Positions 1 to 6,037 of a DNA stretch of 8,047 bases are shown piece after piece. The notes under the pieces were generated by a model, which worked only from the letters and a program-made list of their open reading frames with translations, did no database searches and was not told the origin of the DNA. Positions within the stretch are counted from its first letter, which is position 1. Every line of letters starts with the position of its first letter. The position numbers and the translations under genes were made by a program. This stretch comes from Lachnospiraceae bacterium UBA3711 (GTDB taxonomy: Bacteria; Bacillota; Clostridia; Lachnospirales; Lachnospiraceae): NCBI GenBank assembly GCA_002371345.1, contig DFHY01000014.1, positions 967 through 9,013 of the forward strand, in the 5' to 3' direction.

Positions 1-249
1 GAGGAATTTCTGCTGACAGCCGCCGCGCAGAGAAACCGCAACCATGTAGGTGCATGTGTGCGCTTTGACAATATCCCGTTCGCTATGGAAGAGGTACTCT
101 TTGATCCGCAGACATCAGGCGGACTGCTTGTAGCCGTGGCTCCGGAGCAGGCGTCCGCTCTTCTTGAGGATCTCAGGAGTGAAGGCCTTCCTGCAGCGAT
201 TGTCGGAGAGATATATGACAGAACGGATCCGGAGATCCGCGTATGTTGA
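1..249 (+). CDS. selD: Selenide, water dikinase (selenophosphate synthetase), 3' end only
   Basis: This is the C-terminal 82 codons of SelD, cut by the window edge; the frame is open from base 1 to the TGA at 247-249. SelD makes selenophosphate from selenide and ATP in the cytoplasm. Selenophosphate is the selenium donor for selenocysteine, for selenouridine in tRNA and for the labile selenium cofactor of some molybdenum hydroxylases. The recognition rests on the segment FDPQTSGGLLVAV (about residues 34-46 of the visible part), the conserved C-terminal motif of SelD in the AIRS/PurM-like kinase fold. It is followed by the usual alpha/beta tail ending in GEI. The N-terminal part with the catalytic Cys/Sec and Lys is outside the window, so it is not known which residue is used. 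Its place directly before yedF and DUF3343 fits the known selenium clusters of Firmicutes. Confidence 0.95.
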   Translation, partial: EEFLLTAAAQRNRNHVGACVRFDNIPFAMEEVLFDPQTSGGLLVAVAPEQASALLEDLRSEGLPAAIVGEIYDRTDPEIRVC

Positions 250-289
250 TTAGGAGCTGTTCATAGATAACTTTTTTTCTGACGCAGAA

Positions 290-368
290 CGAATCAGCAT
301 AGCCAAGGCGGAGGGAGGAGTCGCAGCGGGCTACGGTGGCAGACGACAACGCAGGATATGCTGATTCG
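290..368. repeat. Inverted-repeat-bounded intergenic element between selD and yedF
   Basis: A perfect 12-bp inverted repeat (CGAATCAGCATA at 290-301, TATGCTGATTCG at 357-368) encloses 55 bases with a purine-rich start. The interior (roughly 302-356) is not itself strongly self-complementary and carries no start codon with a ribosome binding site. The layout resembles a small dispersed intergenic repeat or a long hairpin in the selD-yedF transcript. There is no T-run after the second arm, so it is not a classical terminator. The rest of the 184-base gap (250-433) holds a T-run at about 272-278 and the yedF ribosome binding site, and no gene. Confidence 0.5.
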
Positions 369-433
369 GGCAAGTCAGATTGAAAGATTATTAATGAACA
401 GATCCTCAGAGAAGAACAGGAGGAAATCATAAG

Positions 434-1072
434 ATGACAACAAAAGTAAATGCGCTGGGCGATGCCTGCCCGATCCCGGTGGTAAAGACTAAGAGCGCGA
501 TCAAGGAGCTGAACGGTCCCGGAACTGTTGAGACTCTGGTGGACAATGAGATTGCTGTCCAGAATCTTACAAAGATGGCAAATCAGAAGGGCTACGGCGT
601 CAAGTCAGAGAAGCTTTCCGACAATGAATTCCGTGTGACTATGGATATTTCCGCGGATCAGACAGCGCAGGCCGGGGAAGGCACGGCTGCCGGGGCGGAT
701 GATGAGAGCTGCCTTGTAACTCCCGGAGCGCATAAGAAGAGGATCGTAGTCGCTGTCACCTCATCGGTGATGGGTACGGGAAATGACGAGCTCGGCGCTG
801 TCCTGATCAAAGGCTTTCTGTACGCGCTGACACAGCAGGAAACCCTTCCGTCGGCTATCCTGTTCTACAACGGCGGCGCGTCACTCACCTGTGAGGGGTC
901 GGCTTCCATAGAGGACCTCAAGAGCCTCGAGGCGCTCGGAGTGCAGATTCTGACATGCGGGACGTGCCTTAACTACTATAAGCTCTCCGATAAGCTTGCG
1001 GTCGGCGGCGTGACAAACATGTATGAGATCGCGGAGCAGCTGACGGGCGCTGACCTTGTTATACGTCCATGA
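434..1072 (+). CDS. yedF: Selenium metabolism protein YedF (TusA-like plus DsrE-like domains)
   Basis: The 212-residue protein has the two-domain layout of the selenium-associated YedF family. Residues 1-72 are a TusA/SirA-like domain with the signature ACPIPVVKTK, where Cys12 in CPxP is the expected persulfide or selenide carrier. A low-complexity Ala/Gly/Asp linker lies at about 73-98. Residues 102-212 are a DsrE/F-like domain with Cys153 and a CGTC pair (Cys175, Cys178). The family is found next to selD in selenium-using bacteria and is thought to carry Se or S in the cytoplasm; the exact reaction is not established. The start is well supported: AGGAGG at 418-423 lies 10 bases before ATG. 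The stop overlaps the next start as ATGA at 1069-1072, which indicates translational coupling. The main alternative would be a pure sulfur-relay protein, but selD upstream argues for selenium. Confidence 0.93.
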   Translation: MTTKVNALGDACPIPVVKTKSAIKELNGPGTVETLVDNEIAVQNLTKMANQKGYGVKSEKLSDNEFRVTMDISADQTAQAGEGTAAGADDESCLVTPGAHKKRIVVAVTSSVMGTGNDELGAVLIKGFLYALTQQETLPSAILFYNGGASLTCEGSASIEDLKSLEALGVQILTCGTCLNYYKLSDKLAVGGVTNMYEIAEQLTGADLVIRP

Positions 1073-1311
1073 GAGAGAAGAAGATATTTCTGGTTATCAC
1101 ATTTTCGGAGACCTCTGACGCCATCGCGGCTGAGAAGCTGTTTGAGAGCAGGCACATTCCGGGCAGGATCATACCGATTCCGAGCCAGCTCAGCGCCGGA
1201 TGCGGACTGTCATGGAAAACGGAAACAGAGCAGGAGAAAGAGGTGAAGACGGCGCTTGTGGAGGCCGGAATTCACTGGGAGGACATGGAGCGGGTCTGCT
1301 TATGGGTATAA
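1069..1311 (+). CDS. DUF3343 putative Se/S-carrier-like protein
   Basis: This is an 80-residue cytoplasmic protein of the DUF3343 (putative Se/S carrier-like) type. Visible marks are the N-terminal beta strand FLVITFSETSDAIAAEKL, then IPGRIIPIPSQLSAGCGL with the conserved Cys45-Gly46 pair. That pair is the probable thiol site for carrying Se or S. A second cysteine is Cys77 near the C terminus. The family is small, normally 70-90 residues, and tends to lie beside selD, yedF and EF2568-type desulfurases, as here. The gene starts in the ATGA overlap with yedF and overlaps the following activator gene by 10 bases, so the three are almost certainly one transcript. A carrier function is family-level inference; no catalytic motif is visible. 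A second, diverged relative is encoded at 7759-8031. Confidence 0.85.
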   Translation: MREKKIFLVITFSETSDAIAAEKLFESRHIPGRIIPIPSQLSAGCGLSWKTETEQEKEVKTALVEAGIHWEDMERVCLWV

Positions 1312-2078
1312 AGTATTATGTGGGGATCGATATCGGTTCTACATGTTCCAAAACTGTCGTCACAGACTGCAGCGGTGAGATCATTCACAGGCTTTTGAGG
1401 CCGACAGGATGGAGCAGCGTGGATACCGCGTGTTCTATCAGGGATGAACTGAATGCTCTTGGAATCCTGCCTGATGAATCGAGGGCCGTCTCAACTGGGT
1501 ACGGCAGAGCCGCCGTTCCATATGCGGATAAAAATGTGACTGAGATCACCTGCCATGCCAGAGGAGCGTGCCATATCTACGGGACCGGCGATCTGACCGT
1601 GATCGACATCGGCGGACAGGATACGAAGCTCATAGTAGTCCAGGGAGGGCAGGTTACCGACTTCCTGATGAATGACAAGTGCTCGGCGGGTACAGGACGG
1701 TTTCTTGAGGTGATGGCAAACACGCTCTCCGTGAGACTGGAGGAGCTCTGCAGCCTGGCCGCGAGCGGGGGCGGAGTCTCGATCAGCTCCATGTGCACGG
1801 TCTTTGCCGAGTCGGAGGTGATCGGACTCATAGGAAAGGGCGAGAAGCGCGAGAACATAGCGTACGCGGTAGTCAATTCAATTGTGCAGAAGGTTGCGTC
1901 ACAGGCGGGGCGGCTGAAACTCGACCAGACAGTATGTATGACCGGCGGCCTGTGCGAGCTGGACTATCTGAAGGAACAGCTTGGACGGGCGCTGCACTGT
2001 GAGGTGGTCTCGTGTGCTGACGGCAGGTATGCCGGGGCCGTGGGGGCGGCAATGAGCGCTATGCGGCAGCCTGAATAG
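1302..2078 (+). CDS. Acyl-CoA dehydratase activase-type ATPase (HgdC/BcrAD-like, double-cubane reductase component)
   Basis: The 258-residue protein belongs to the ASKHA-fold ATPases that activate 2-hydroxyacyl-CoA dehydratases, benzoyl-CoA reductases and double-cubane proteins. A homodimer with a bridging [4Fe-4S] cluster transfers an electron at very low potential when ATP is hydrolysed. Visible motifs are phosphate-1 GIDIGSTCSK (8-17), STGYGR (64-69), phosphate-2 DIGGQDTK (102-109), NDKCSAGTGRFLEVMA with Cys127, SMCTVFAESEVIGL with Cys165, and adenosine motif MTGG (213-216). Cys127 and Cys165 are the expected cluster ligands. An upstream in-frame ATG at 1200 lies inside the preceding gene; the start at 1302 is preferred because the family begins directly with the first ATPase strand. 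It overlaps DUF3343 by 10 bases. No dehydratase A/B pair is adjacent; the fitting partner is the protein at 3373-4644. Confidence 0.92.
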   Translation: MGIKYYVGIDIGSTCSKTVVTDCSGEIIHRLLRPTGWSSVDTACSIRDELNALGILPDESRAVSTGYGRAAVPYADKNVTEITCHARGACHIYGTGDLTVIDIGGQDTKLIVVQGGQVTDFLMNDKCSAGTGRFLEVMANTLSVRLEELCSLAASGGGVSISSMCTVFAESEVIGLIGKGEKRENIAYAVVNSIVQKVASQAGRLKLDQTVCMTGGLCELDYLKEQLGRALHCEVVSCADGRYAGAVGAAMSAMRQPE

Positions 2079-2108
2079 TGACGTAATTGATAGAAAAACG
2101 GAGAATCC

Positions 2109-3245
2109 ATGATATATCTTGATAATGCGGCAACGACAATTCATAAACCACAGTCCGTGATCGATGCCGTCACAAGGGCTATGACATCTATGGGAAATGC
2201 CTCGCGCGGAGCTCACGAGGGTGCGCTGAGCGCCTCGCGTACGGTATATGAGACGCGTTGCAAGGCCGCGAGGCTGTTCAGATGCGCAAGGCCGGACCAT
2301 GTGGTATTCACGGCGAATTCAACCGAGGCTCTGAATATCGCGATTCAGGGCGGCATCGCTCCCGGGAGCCATGTGATAACGACCGACCTGGAACACAATT
2401 CAGTACTGCGGCCGCTTTACAGGCTGAGCGACGAGGCGGGAGCCGAACTGGAATTCGTCAGGGCAGACCGGATGGGCAGGCTTGATATGGCTCAGCTTGA
2501 GAGCATGATCCGGCCTGATACGAAGGCGGTTGTATGTACACACGCGTCCAACCTTACGGGTGAAGTGGTCGACATCGCTAGAATCGGACATATAACCCGT
2601 GAGAGGGGCATACTGTTTATCGTCGACGCGTCGCAGAGTGCCGGCAGCATACCGATTGACATGGAGAGTATGGGGATAGATGTCCTCTGCTTTACCGGAC
2701 ACAAGGGGCTGATGGGGCCGCAGGGAACAGGAGGACTCTGTATCAGGGAAGGCGTTGATATCAGGCCTCTCCTTGAGGGCGGCTCAGGTGTTCAGTCCTT
2801 CAGGACACGACAGCCTGAAGAGTATCCCACAAGGCTCGAGGCGGGGACGCTTAACGGGCATGGCCTCGCGGGACTGTCGGCGGCGCTGGACTTCGTGCTT
2901 GAAACAGGAGTGGAGACAATAGGGGACAAGGAACGTTCCCTGGCACGTCATTTCTATGAGGGTATATGCGGAATCGACGGTGTGAAAGTGTACGGTGACT
3001 TCTCCGAAACTCTTCGCGGGCCGGTTGTTGCGCTGAATATCAGGGACTATGACTCCGGCGAGGTATCAGACGTGCTCAGCGTGGATTACGGCATCGCTAC
3101 CCGTCCGGGCGCGCATTGCGCACCGAGGATGCATCAGGCGCTCGGAACGACGGGTCAGGGGGCGGTGAGATTCAGTTTCTCATGGTTCAATACTTTTGAC
3201 GAAGTGGATGAGGCGGTCCGCGCGGTAAGAGAGATCGCTGAATAG
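2109..3245 (+). CDS. Cysteine desulfurase-like aminotransferase class V, EF2568 family
   Basis: The 378-residue PLP enzyme is of full family length. It begins with the typical MIYLDNAATT. Key residues seen are His96 in LEHNS (stacks on PLP), Asp173 and Gln176 in VDASQSAG, the Schiff-base lysine Lys199 in FTGHKG, and Cys337 in RPGAHCAPRMHQALGT, the persulfide or selenide-forming cysteine. The combination matches the EF2568 subgroup of the NifS/SufS class, found with selD, yedF and DUF3343 in Firmicutes. The reaction would be release of S from cysteine, or Se from selenocysteine, as an enzyme-bound persulfide or perselenide. The selenium preference is inferred from context. It starts 30 bases after the activator gene with GGAG at about 2100-2103. 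No terminator is seen after it, so transcription may run on into the next gene. Confidence 0.92.
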   Translation: MIYLDNAATTIHKPQSVIDAVTRAMTSMGNASRGAHEGALSASRTVYETRCKAARLFRCARPDHVVFTANSTEALNIAIQGGIAPGSHVITTDLEHNSVLRPLYRLSDEAGAELEFVRADRMGRLDMAQLESMIRPDTKAVVCTHASNLTGEVVDIARIGHITRERGILFIVDASQSAGSIPIDMESMGIDVLCFTGHKGLMGPQGTGGLCIREGVDIRPLLEGGSGVQSFRTRQPEEYPTRLEAGTLNGHGLAGLSAALDFVLETGVETIGDKERSLARHFYEGICGIDGVKVYGDFSETLRGPVVALNIRDYDSGEVSDVLSVDYGIATRPGAHCAPRMHQALGTTGQGAVRFSFSWFNTFDEVDEAVRAVREIAE

Positions 3246-3372
3246 TACATCATAAAGGTACTTCTGACCGCAGCGTTTCAATATATGTATAGAAAGCGCG
3301 GCCGGCAGGCCCGTTTTCGGATATAAAAGCAACTTACAGTAAACTAATTCATGGAAACAGGAGGATAAAGCT

Positions 3373-4644
3373 ATGGCTGACTACAGACAGATGTGGAGTG
3401 ACCTTGGTATGGATATGGAGAATCATGATAATCTGTGCCAGGTTCTTCCGACAGCTGTGGGAGATGTATTTCTGTCGCAGGAAAACCGTCCGAAGGCAAT
3501 GGATTTCTGGGATCTGGTTATATCCGAGGTTCACGGTATCCGTCCGGCTGAGCTGATCGAGGAGCAGAAGAAGGGGAGAAAGGTATTCGGAACCTTCTGC
3601 GTATACGTCCCGGATGAGGTGGTTATCGCGGCAAATGGCATAGTGACAGGTCTGTGCGGAGGATCTCAGTTCTGGGTGCCGGACGGCGAGAAGGTTCTCC
3701 CGAAGAGTACATGTCCTCTGGTGAAGGCATCCGTCGGCGCGAGACTCGGGCGCACATGTCCGTTCTTCAGGATTGCTGATATGTACGTAGGCGAGACGAC
3801 CTGCGACGCAAAGAAGAAGGCATATGAGATTCTCGGTGAGGATGTCCCGATGTACGTCATGGACGTTCCGCAGATGAAGCGTGAGAAGGATATACTGAAG
3901 TGGAAGGATGAGATCGCGGAATTTGCGAAGAAGGTCGAGGAGTTCACCGGGAATACCATTACGCCAGAGAAGCTCGGAGAGGCCATCCATCTCATCAACG
4001 AGAAGAGAAAGGCCATGCAGAGAGTCTATGACTGCCGTAAGTCAAAGGTTCTTCCGATCTCAGGACGTGACACGCTGCTCATGACACAGATATCCTTCTT
4101 CGACGATCCTGCCCGCTGCGCGCAGATGTGCAACAGGCTGGCGGATGAGCTGGAGCAGCGCATCAGGGACGGCGTGAGCGTAGTCAGCCAGGATACCAAA
4201 CGTATACTGGTGACGGGAACTCCTCTGGCTGTACCGAACTGGAAGCTTCACAATATCATCGAAACTTCAGGCGCGGCTGTCGTCTGCGAGGAGATGTGCA
4301 CCGGAACACGCTACTTTGAGAATCTGGTCGATGAGACGCAGACGACTCTTGACGGGCAGTTCATGGCTCTGTCTGAGCGCTATATGAAGACCAACTGCGC
4401 ATGCTTCACACCGAATACCGGAAGAATCGACGATCTGCTTCGTATGGTGAAGGAGTACAACGTTGACGGTGTCATCGACTGCAGCCTGAAGTTCTGCTGC
4501 CTGTACGACACTGAGAAGTATTCTGTGTCACGCGCTCTTAAGGACGCGGGAGTGCCGGTACTCAGCCTTGAGACAGATTATGAGGATGCTGATGCCGGAC
4601 AGCTTCGCACCAGGATCGGGGCGTTTATCGAGATGCTTTCCTGA
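3373..4644 (+). CDS. Double-cubane-cluster / 2-hydroxyacyl-CoA dehydratase D-family protein (HgdB-like)
   Basis: The 423-residue cytoplasmic protein is of the HgdB/BcrC superfamily and, by its single-chain length and cysteine pattern, of the double-cubane-cluster protein type. These receive electrons from an HgdC-type ATPase and reduce small molecules; the physiological substrate of most members is unknown. Candidate ligands for the first cubane are Cys114 (STCPLVK), Cys129 (TCPFFR) and Cys144 (ETTCDAKKK). Candidates for the second are Cys309 (EEMCTGTRYF), Cys342/Cys344 (NCACF) and Cys370/375/376 (DCSLKFCC). The exact choice in the second half cannot be made by eye. Further cysteines are 22, 76, 95, 221, 249, 253 and 305. 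AGGAGG at 3359-3364 with 8-base spacing supports the start. The gene ends 22 bases before a strong terminator. A true dehydratase subunit is less likely, since no second subunit gene is adjacent. Confidence 0.85.
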   Translation: MADYRQMWSDLGMDMENHDNLCQVLPTAVGDVFLSQENRPKAMDFWDLVISEVHGIRPAELIEEQKKGRKVFGTFCVYVPDEVVIAANGIVTGLCGGSQFWVPDGEKVLPKSTCPLVKASVGARLGRTCPFFRIADMYVGETTCDAKKKAYEILGEDVPMYVMDVPQMKREKDILKWKDEIAEFAKKVEEFTGNTITPEKLGEAIHLINEKRKAMQRVYDCRKSKVLPISGRDTLLMTQISFFDDPARCAQMCNRLADELEQRIRDGVSVVSQDTKRILVTGTPLAVPNWKLHNIIETSGAAVVCEEMCTGTRYFENLVDETQTTLDGQFMALSERYMKTNCACFTPNTGRIDDLLRMVKEYNVDGVIDCSLKFCCLYDTEKYSVSRALKDAGVPVLSLETDYEDADAGQLRTRIGAFIEMLS

Positions 4645-4666
4645 AGCTAAGAACTGAAACGGACAT

Positions 4667-4706
4667 ATGGAGCTGGCGCGCCAAAGAGCGTCAGCTCCAT
4701 TTTTTT
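4667..4706 (+). terminator. Strong rho-independent terminator after the double-cubane gene
   Basis: The arms ATGGAGCTGGCGC (4667-4679) and GCGTCAGCTCCAT (4688-4700) pair over 13 positions with a single G-U wobble and an 8-base loop. They are followed at once by a run of T (4700-4706). This closes the selenium/iron-sulfur gene run and separates it from the repeat region downstream. Confidence 0.93.
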
Positions 4707-4722
4707 ACCGCATCTGCCTCTT

Positions 4723-4883
4723 ATGACGGAGGCATCCCGCAAACACGTCGCCTGCCTTTGCCCGCCTGCGATGCAATTGCACGCGCTTCGCTCTCCCATA
4801 GAAGAGTTGGTCGGCTGCGCGCGTGCACGCATCTGGCCGGGCTCAGTCGGCTCCTATGGTTTGCTGAGGATGCCATCCGTCAT
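4723..4883. repeat. Near-palindromic 161-bp element (MITE-like or structured RNA)
   Basis: The outer ends are inverted copies: ATGACGGAGGCATCC at 4723-4737 against GGATGCCATCCGTCAT at 4868-4883 (one inserted base). The complementarity continues inward with short interruptions. CGCAAAC pairs with GTTTGC, the stretch around GCCTTTGCCCG pairs with CGGGCTCAGTCGGC, and GATGCAATTGCACGCGC pairs with GCGCGCGTGCACGCATC, down to a small central loop near 4795-4805. The whole segment can therefore fold into one long imperfect hairpin on either strand. An ORF runs through it but has no ribosome binding site. The likely nature is a non-autonomous dispersed repeat; a structured RNA is the alternative. Confidence 0.6.
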
Positions 4884-4885
4884 TT

Positions 4886-5020
4886 CGAGGCGCGATTTGT
4901 TTTTTTTATGTACAGCCTGTAAGAGCCAAAACGAGGCGCGATTTGTTTTTTATGTACAGCCTGTAAGAGCCAAAACGAGGCGCGATATGTTTTTTCATGT
5001 ACAGCCTGTAAGAGTCAAAA
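4886..5020. repeat. Three tandem 44-46 bp repeats, each with a TACAG-C-CTGTA palindrome
   Basis: Units at 4886-4931, 4932-4975 and 4976-5020 each run from CGAGGCGCGAT through a T-run and ATGTACAGCCTGTAAGAG to CAAAA, and differ mainly in T-run length. A truncated fourth start (CGAG) follows at 5021. Each unit contains the perfect 5-1-5 palindrome TACAGCCTGTA, at 4911-4921, 4955-4965 and 5000-5010. The array lies about 40-180 bases upstream of the promoter of a TetR-family gene, so a repressor-binding array is possible; a simple minisatellite is the alternative. Confidence 0.75.
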
Positions 5021-5059
5021 CGAGCCCGAAAAAAGTTGGGACGGTCAGGCCCATTTTTC

Positions 5060-5088
5060 TTGCGTATTCAGAAGGAGTGGGCTATAAT
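5060..5088 (+). promoter_or_regulatory. Sigma-A-like promoter of the TetR gene
   Basis: A perfect -10 box TATAAT lies at 5083-5088. TTGCGT at 5060-5065, 17 bases upstream, is a partial -35 (TTG conserved). Transcription would begin near 5095. This rules out the TTG at 5088 as a translation start and makes a start at 5139 more likely. Confidence 0.6.
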
Positions 5089-5138
5089 TGGGATTGAAGA
5101 TCCCAAAAATGATTATTACACCTCCGGAGGTGCGGTAT

Positions 5139-5786
5139 TTGAACGATTACACAGCAGGAAAAACATGGAAGATTGAGAAGTACCAGCATATACTGGAGAC
5201 CGCTTTCCGGCTCTTTTCTGAAAGGGGGATCGAGGGAGTGACCATGCCTGAGGTCGCGAAAGCCAGCGGGATCGGGAGATCAACGCTTTATCGCTATTTT
5301 GCTTCCAAGCTGGATCTTGTCGTGGCGATCGGAACATGGACCTGGAAGGAATATATATCGGCACATAACACATCCGTACCAAAGGAAGAGCTTGACGCAA
5401 TGTCAGGCGCGGAGCGCTTTCGCTTTTATATGGATGCCTTTCTCGATCTATACCGGAATCACAACGATCTGCTGCGTTTCAATTACAATTTCAACAGCTT
5501 CCTCCGGTATGAGGCCGGAACATCCAGGCAGAAGGAGCCATATACGAAAGTAGTTGACCGGTTGAGCGAGATGTTTCATGAGGTATATGAGCGTGGTATG
5601 AAAGACGGGACATTGAGGCCGGACATCTCTGAGGAGATCATGTTTTCCAGCTCATTTCATATAATGCTGGCTGCGGCTACACGCTATGCGGTCGGCCTGG
5701 TTTATATCGTGGAAGGATGTGATCCGGAGAAGGAGCTTGCCATGCTTGAAGAGGCACTTCTGAGAATGTATATCCGGGAGCAGTGA
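5139..5786 (+). CDS. TetR/AcrR-family transcriptional regulator
   Basis: From the preferred TTG start the protein has 215 residues, a normal TetR length. Residues about 12-62 form the DNA-binding domain: helix 1 KYQHILETAFRLFSERG, then GVTMPEVAKASGIGRSTLYRYF, the TetR helix-turn-helix signature, and ASKLDLVVAI. The rest is a helical ligand-binding and dimerisation domain with no identifiable ligand. The TTG at 5139 has GGAGG at 5126-5130 with 8-base spacing. The other in-frame starts are worse: TTG 5088 overlaps the -10 box, ATG 5109 lies about 14 bases after the predicted transcript start without a binding site, and GTG 5130 overlaps the GGAGG. The upstream palindromic repeats are candidate operator sites. 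The last 60 or so bases recur twice behind the gene in decayed form. The regulated target is not evident; the secreted-protein gene at 6038 is the nearest candidate. Confidence 0.88.
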   Translation: MNDYTAGKTWKIEKYQHILETAFRLFSERGIEGVTMPEVAKASGIGRSTLYRYFASKLDLVVAIGTWTWKEYISAHNTSVPKEELDAMSGAERFRFYMDAFLDLYRNHNDLLRFNYNFNSFLRYEAGTSRQKEPYTKVVDRLSEMFHEVYERGMKDGTLRPDISEEIMFSSSFHIMLAAATRYAVGLVYIVEGCDPEKELAMLEEALLRMYIREQ

Positions 5787-5915
5787 CCCGGAGAAGGAGC
5801 TTACTATGTTGGAAGAGGCACTACTTGGGATGTATATATCAGATCATTGATCCGGATAAAGAACCAGTCATGCTCGAAGCGACGATTTCCGGGGTGTATA
5901 GTTCCGGAACCGTGA
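5724..5915 (+). repeat. Triplicated 64-bp unit covering the TetR gene 3' end
   Basis: Three units of exactly 64 bases lie head to tail: 5724-5787 (the last codons of the TetR gene with its TGA), 5788-5851 and 5852-5915. Units 1 and 2 agree at about 49 of 64 positions; unit 3 is more decayed. Translated in the corresponding frame, each gives a version of PEKELxMLEEALLxMY: PEKELAMLEEALLRMYIREQ, PEKELTMLEEALLGMYISDH and PDKEPVMLEATISGVYSSG. A TGA is aligned at the end of every unit. Copies 2 and 3 lie behind the stop and are not translated as part of the regulator. They are remnants of tandem duplication. Confidence 0.85.
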
Positions 5916-6037
5916 TCTGGTCACAATAGTGATTTCAGCCGGCGGGCGAAAAGACTTAAGTGAATGACGCTGCGGAGGGAAGTCTATGCTGGATGAATAT
6001 ATAAGCACCGTTTACAGTTTTTACAGGGAGGTACACA

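Noticed and set aside
244..249. TGT TGA at the end of selD as a Cys-Sec pair
   Set aside because: The Cys/Sec site of SelD is near the N terminus, and the frame after TGA shows no conserved extension; this is an ordinary stop.
1200..1301. Longer N terminus for the activator ATPase from ATG 1200
   Set aside because: It would overlap the DUF3343 gene by 112 bases, and the added residues do not resemble the family, which starts at the GIDIGST strand.
1899..2300. 133-codon ORF on the minus strand
   Set aside because: It is a shadow across the end of the activator gene and the start of the desulfurase gene, with no recognisable motif.
3244..3262. Possible terminator hairpin AGTAC/GTACT after the desulfurase gene
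   Set aside because: It has a five-base-pair AT-rich stem and no T-run; it does not support a transcript end.
3300..3350. Promoter for the double-cubane gene
   Set aside because: AT-rich bases are present, but no -35/-10 pair with acceptable spacing could be seen.
3349..3990. 213-codon ORF on the minus strand
   Set aside because: It lies antisense to the well-supported double-cubane gene and shows no recognisable domain.
4886..5020. Possible short CRISPR array
   Set aside because: The units are joined head to tail with no unique spacers, and no cas genes are visible.
5037..5058. Possible terminator TGGG...CCCA plus T-run before the TetR promoter
   Set aside because: The stem is only four base pairs with a nine-base loop, too weak to call.
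4723..5097. 124-codon ORF running through the palindromic element and the tandem repeats
   Set aside because: It has no ribosome binding site, starts inside the palindrome, and its C-terminal half is just the DNA repeats read in shifting frames.
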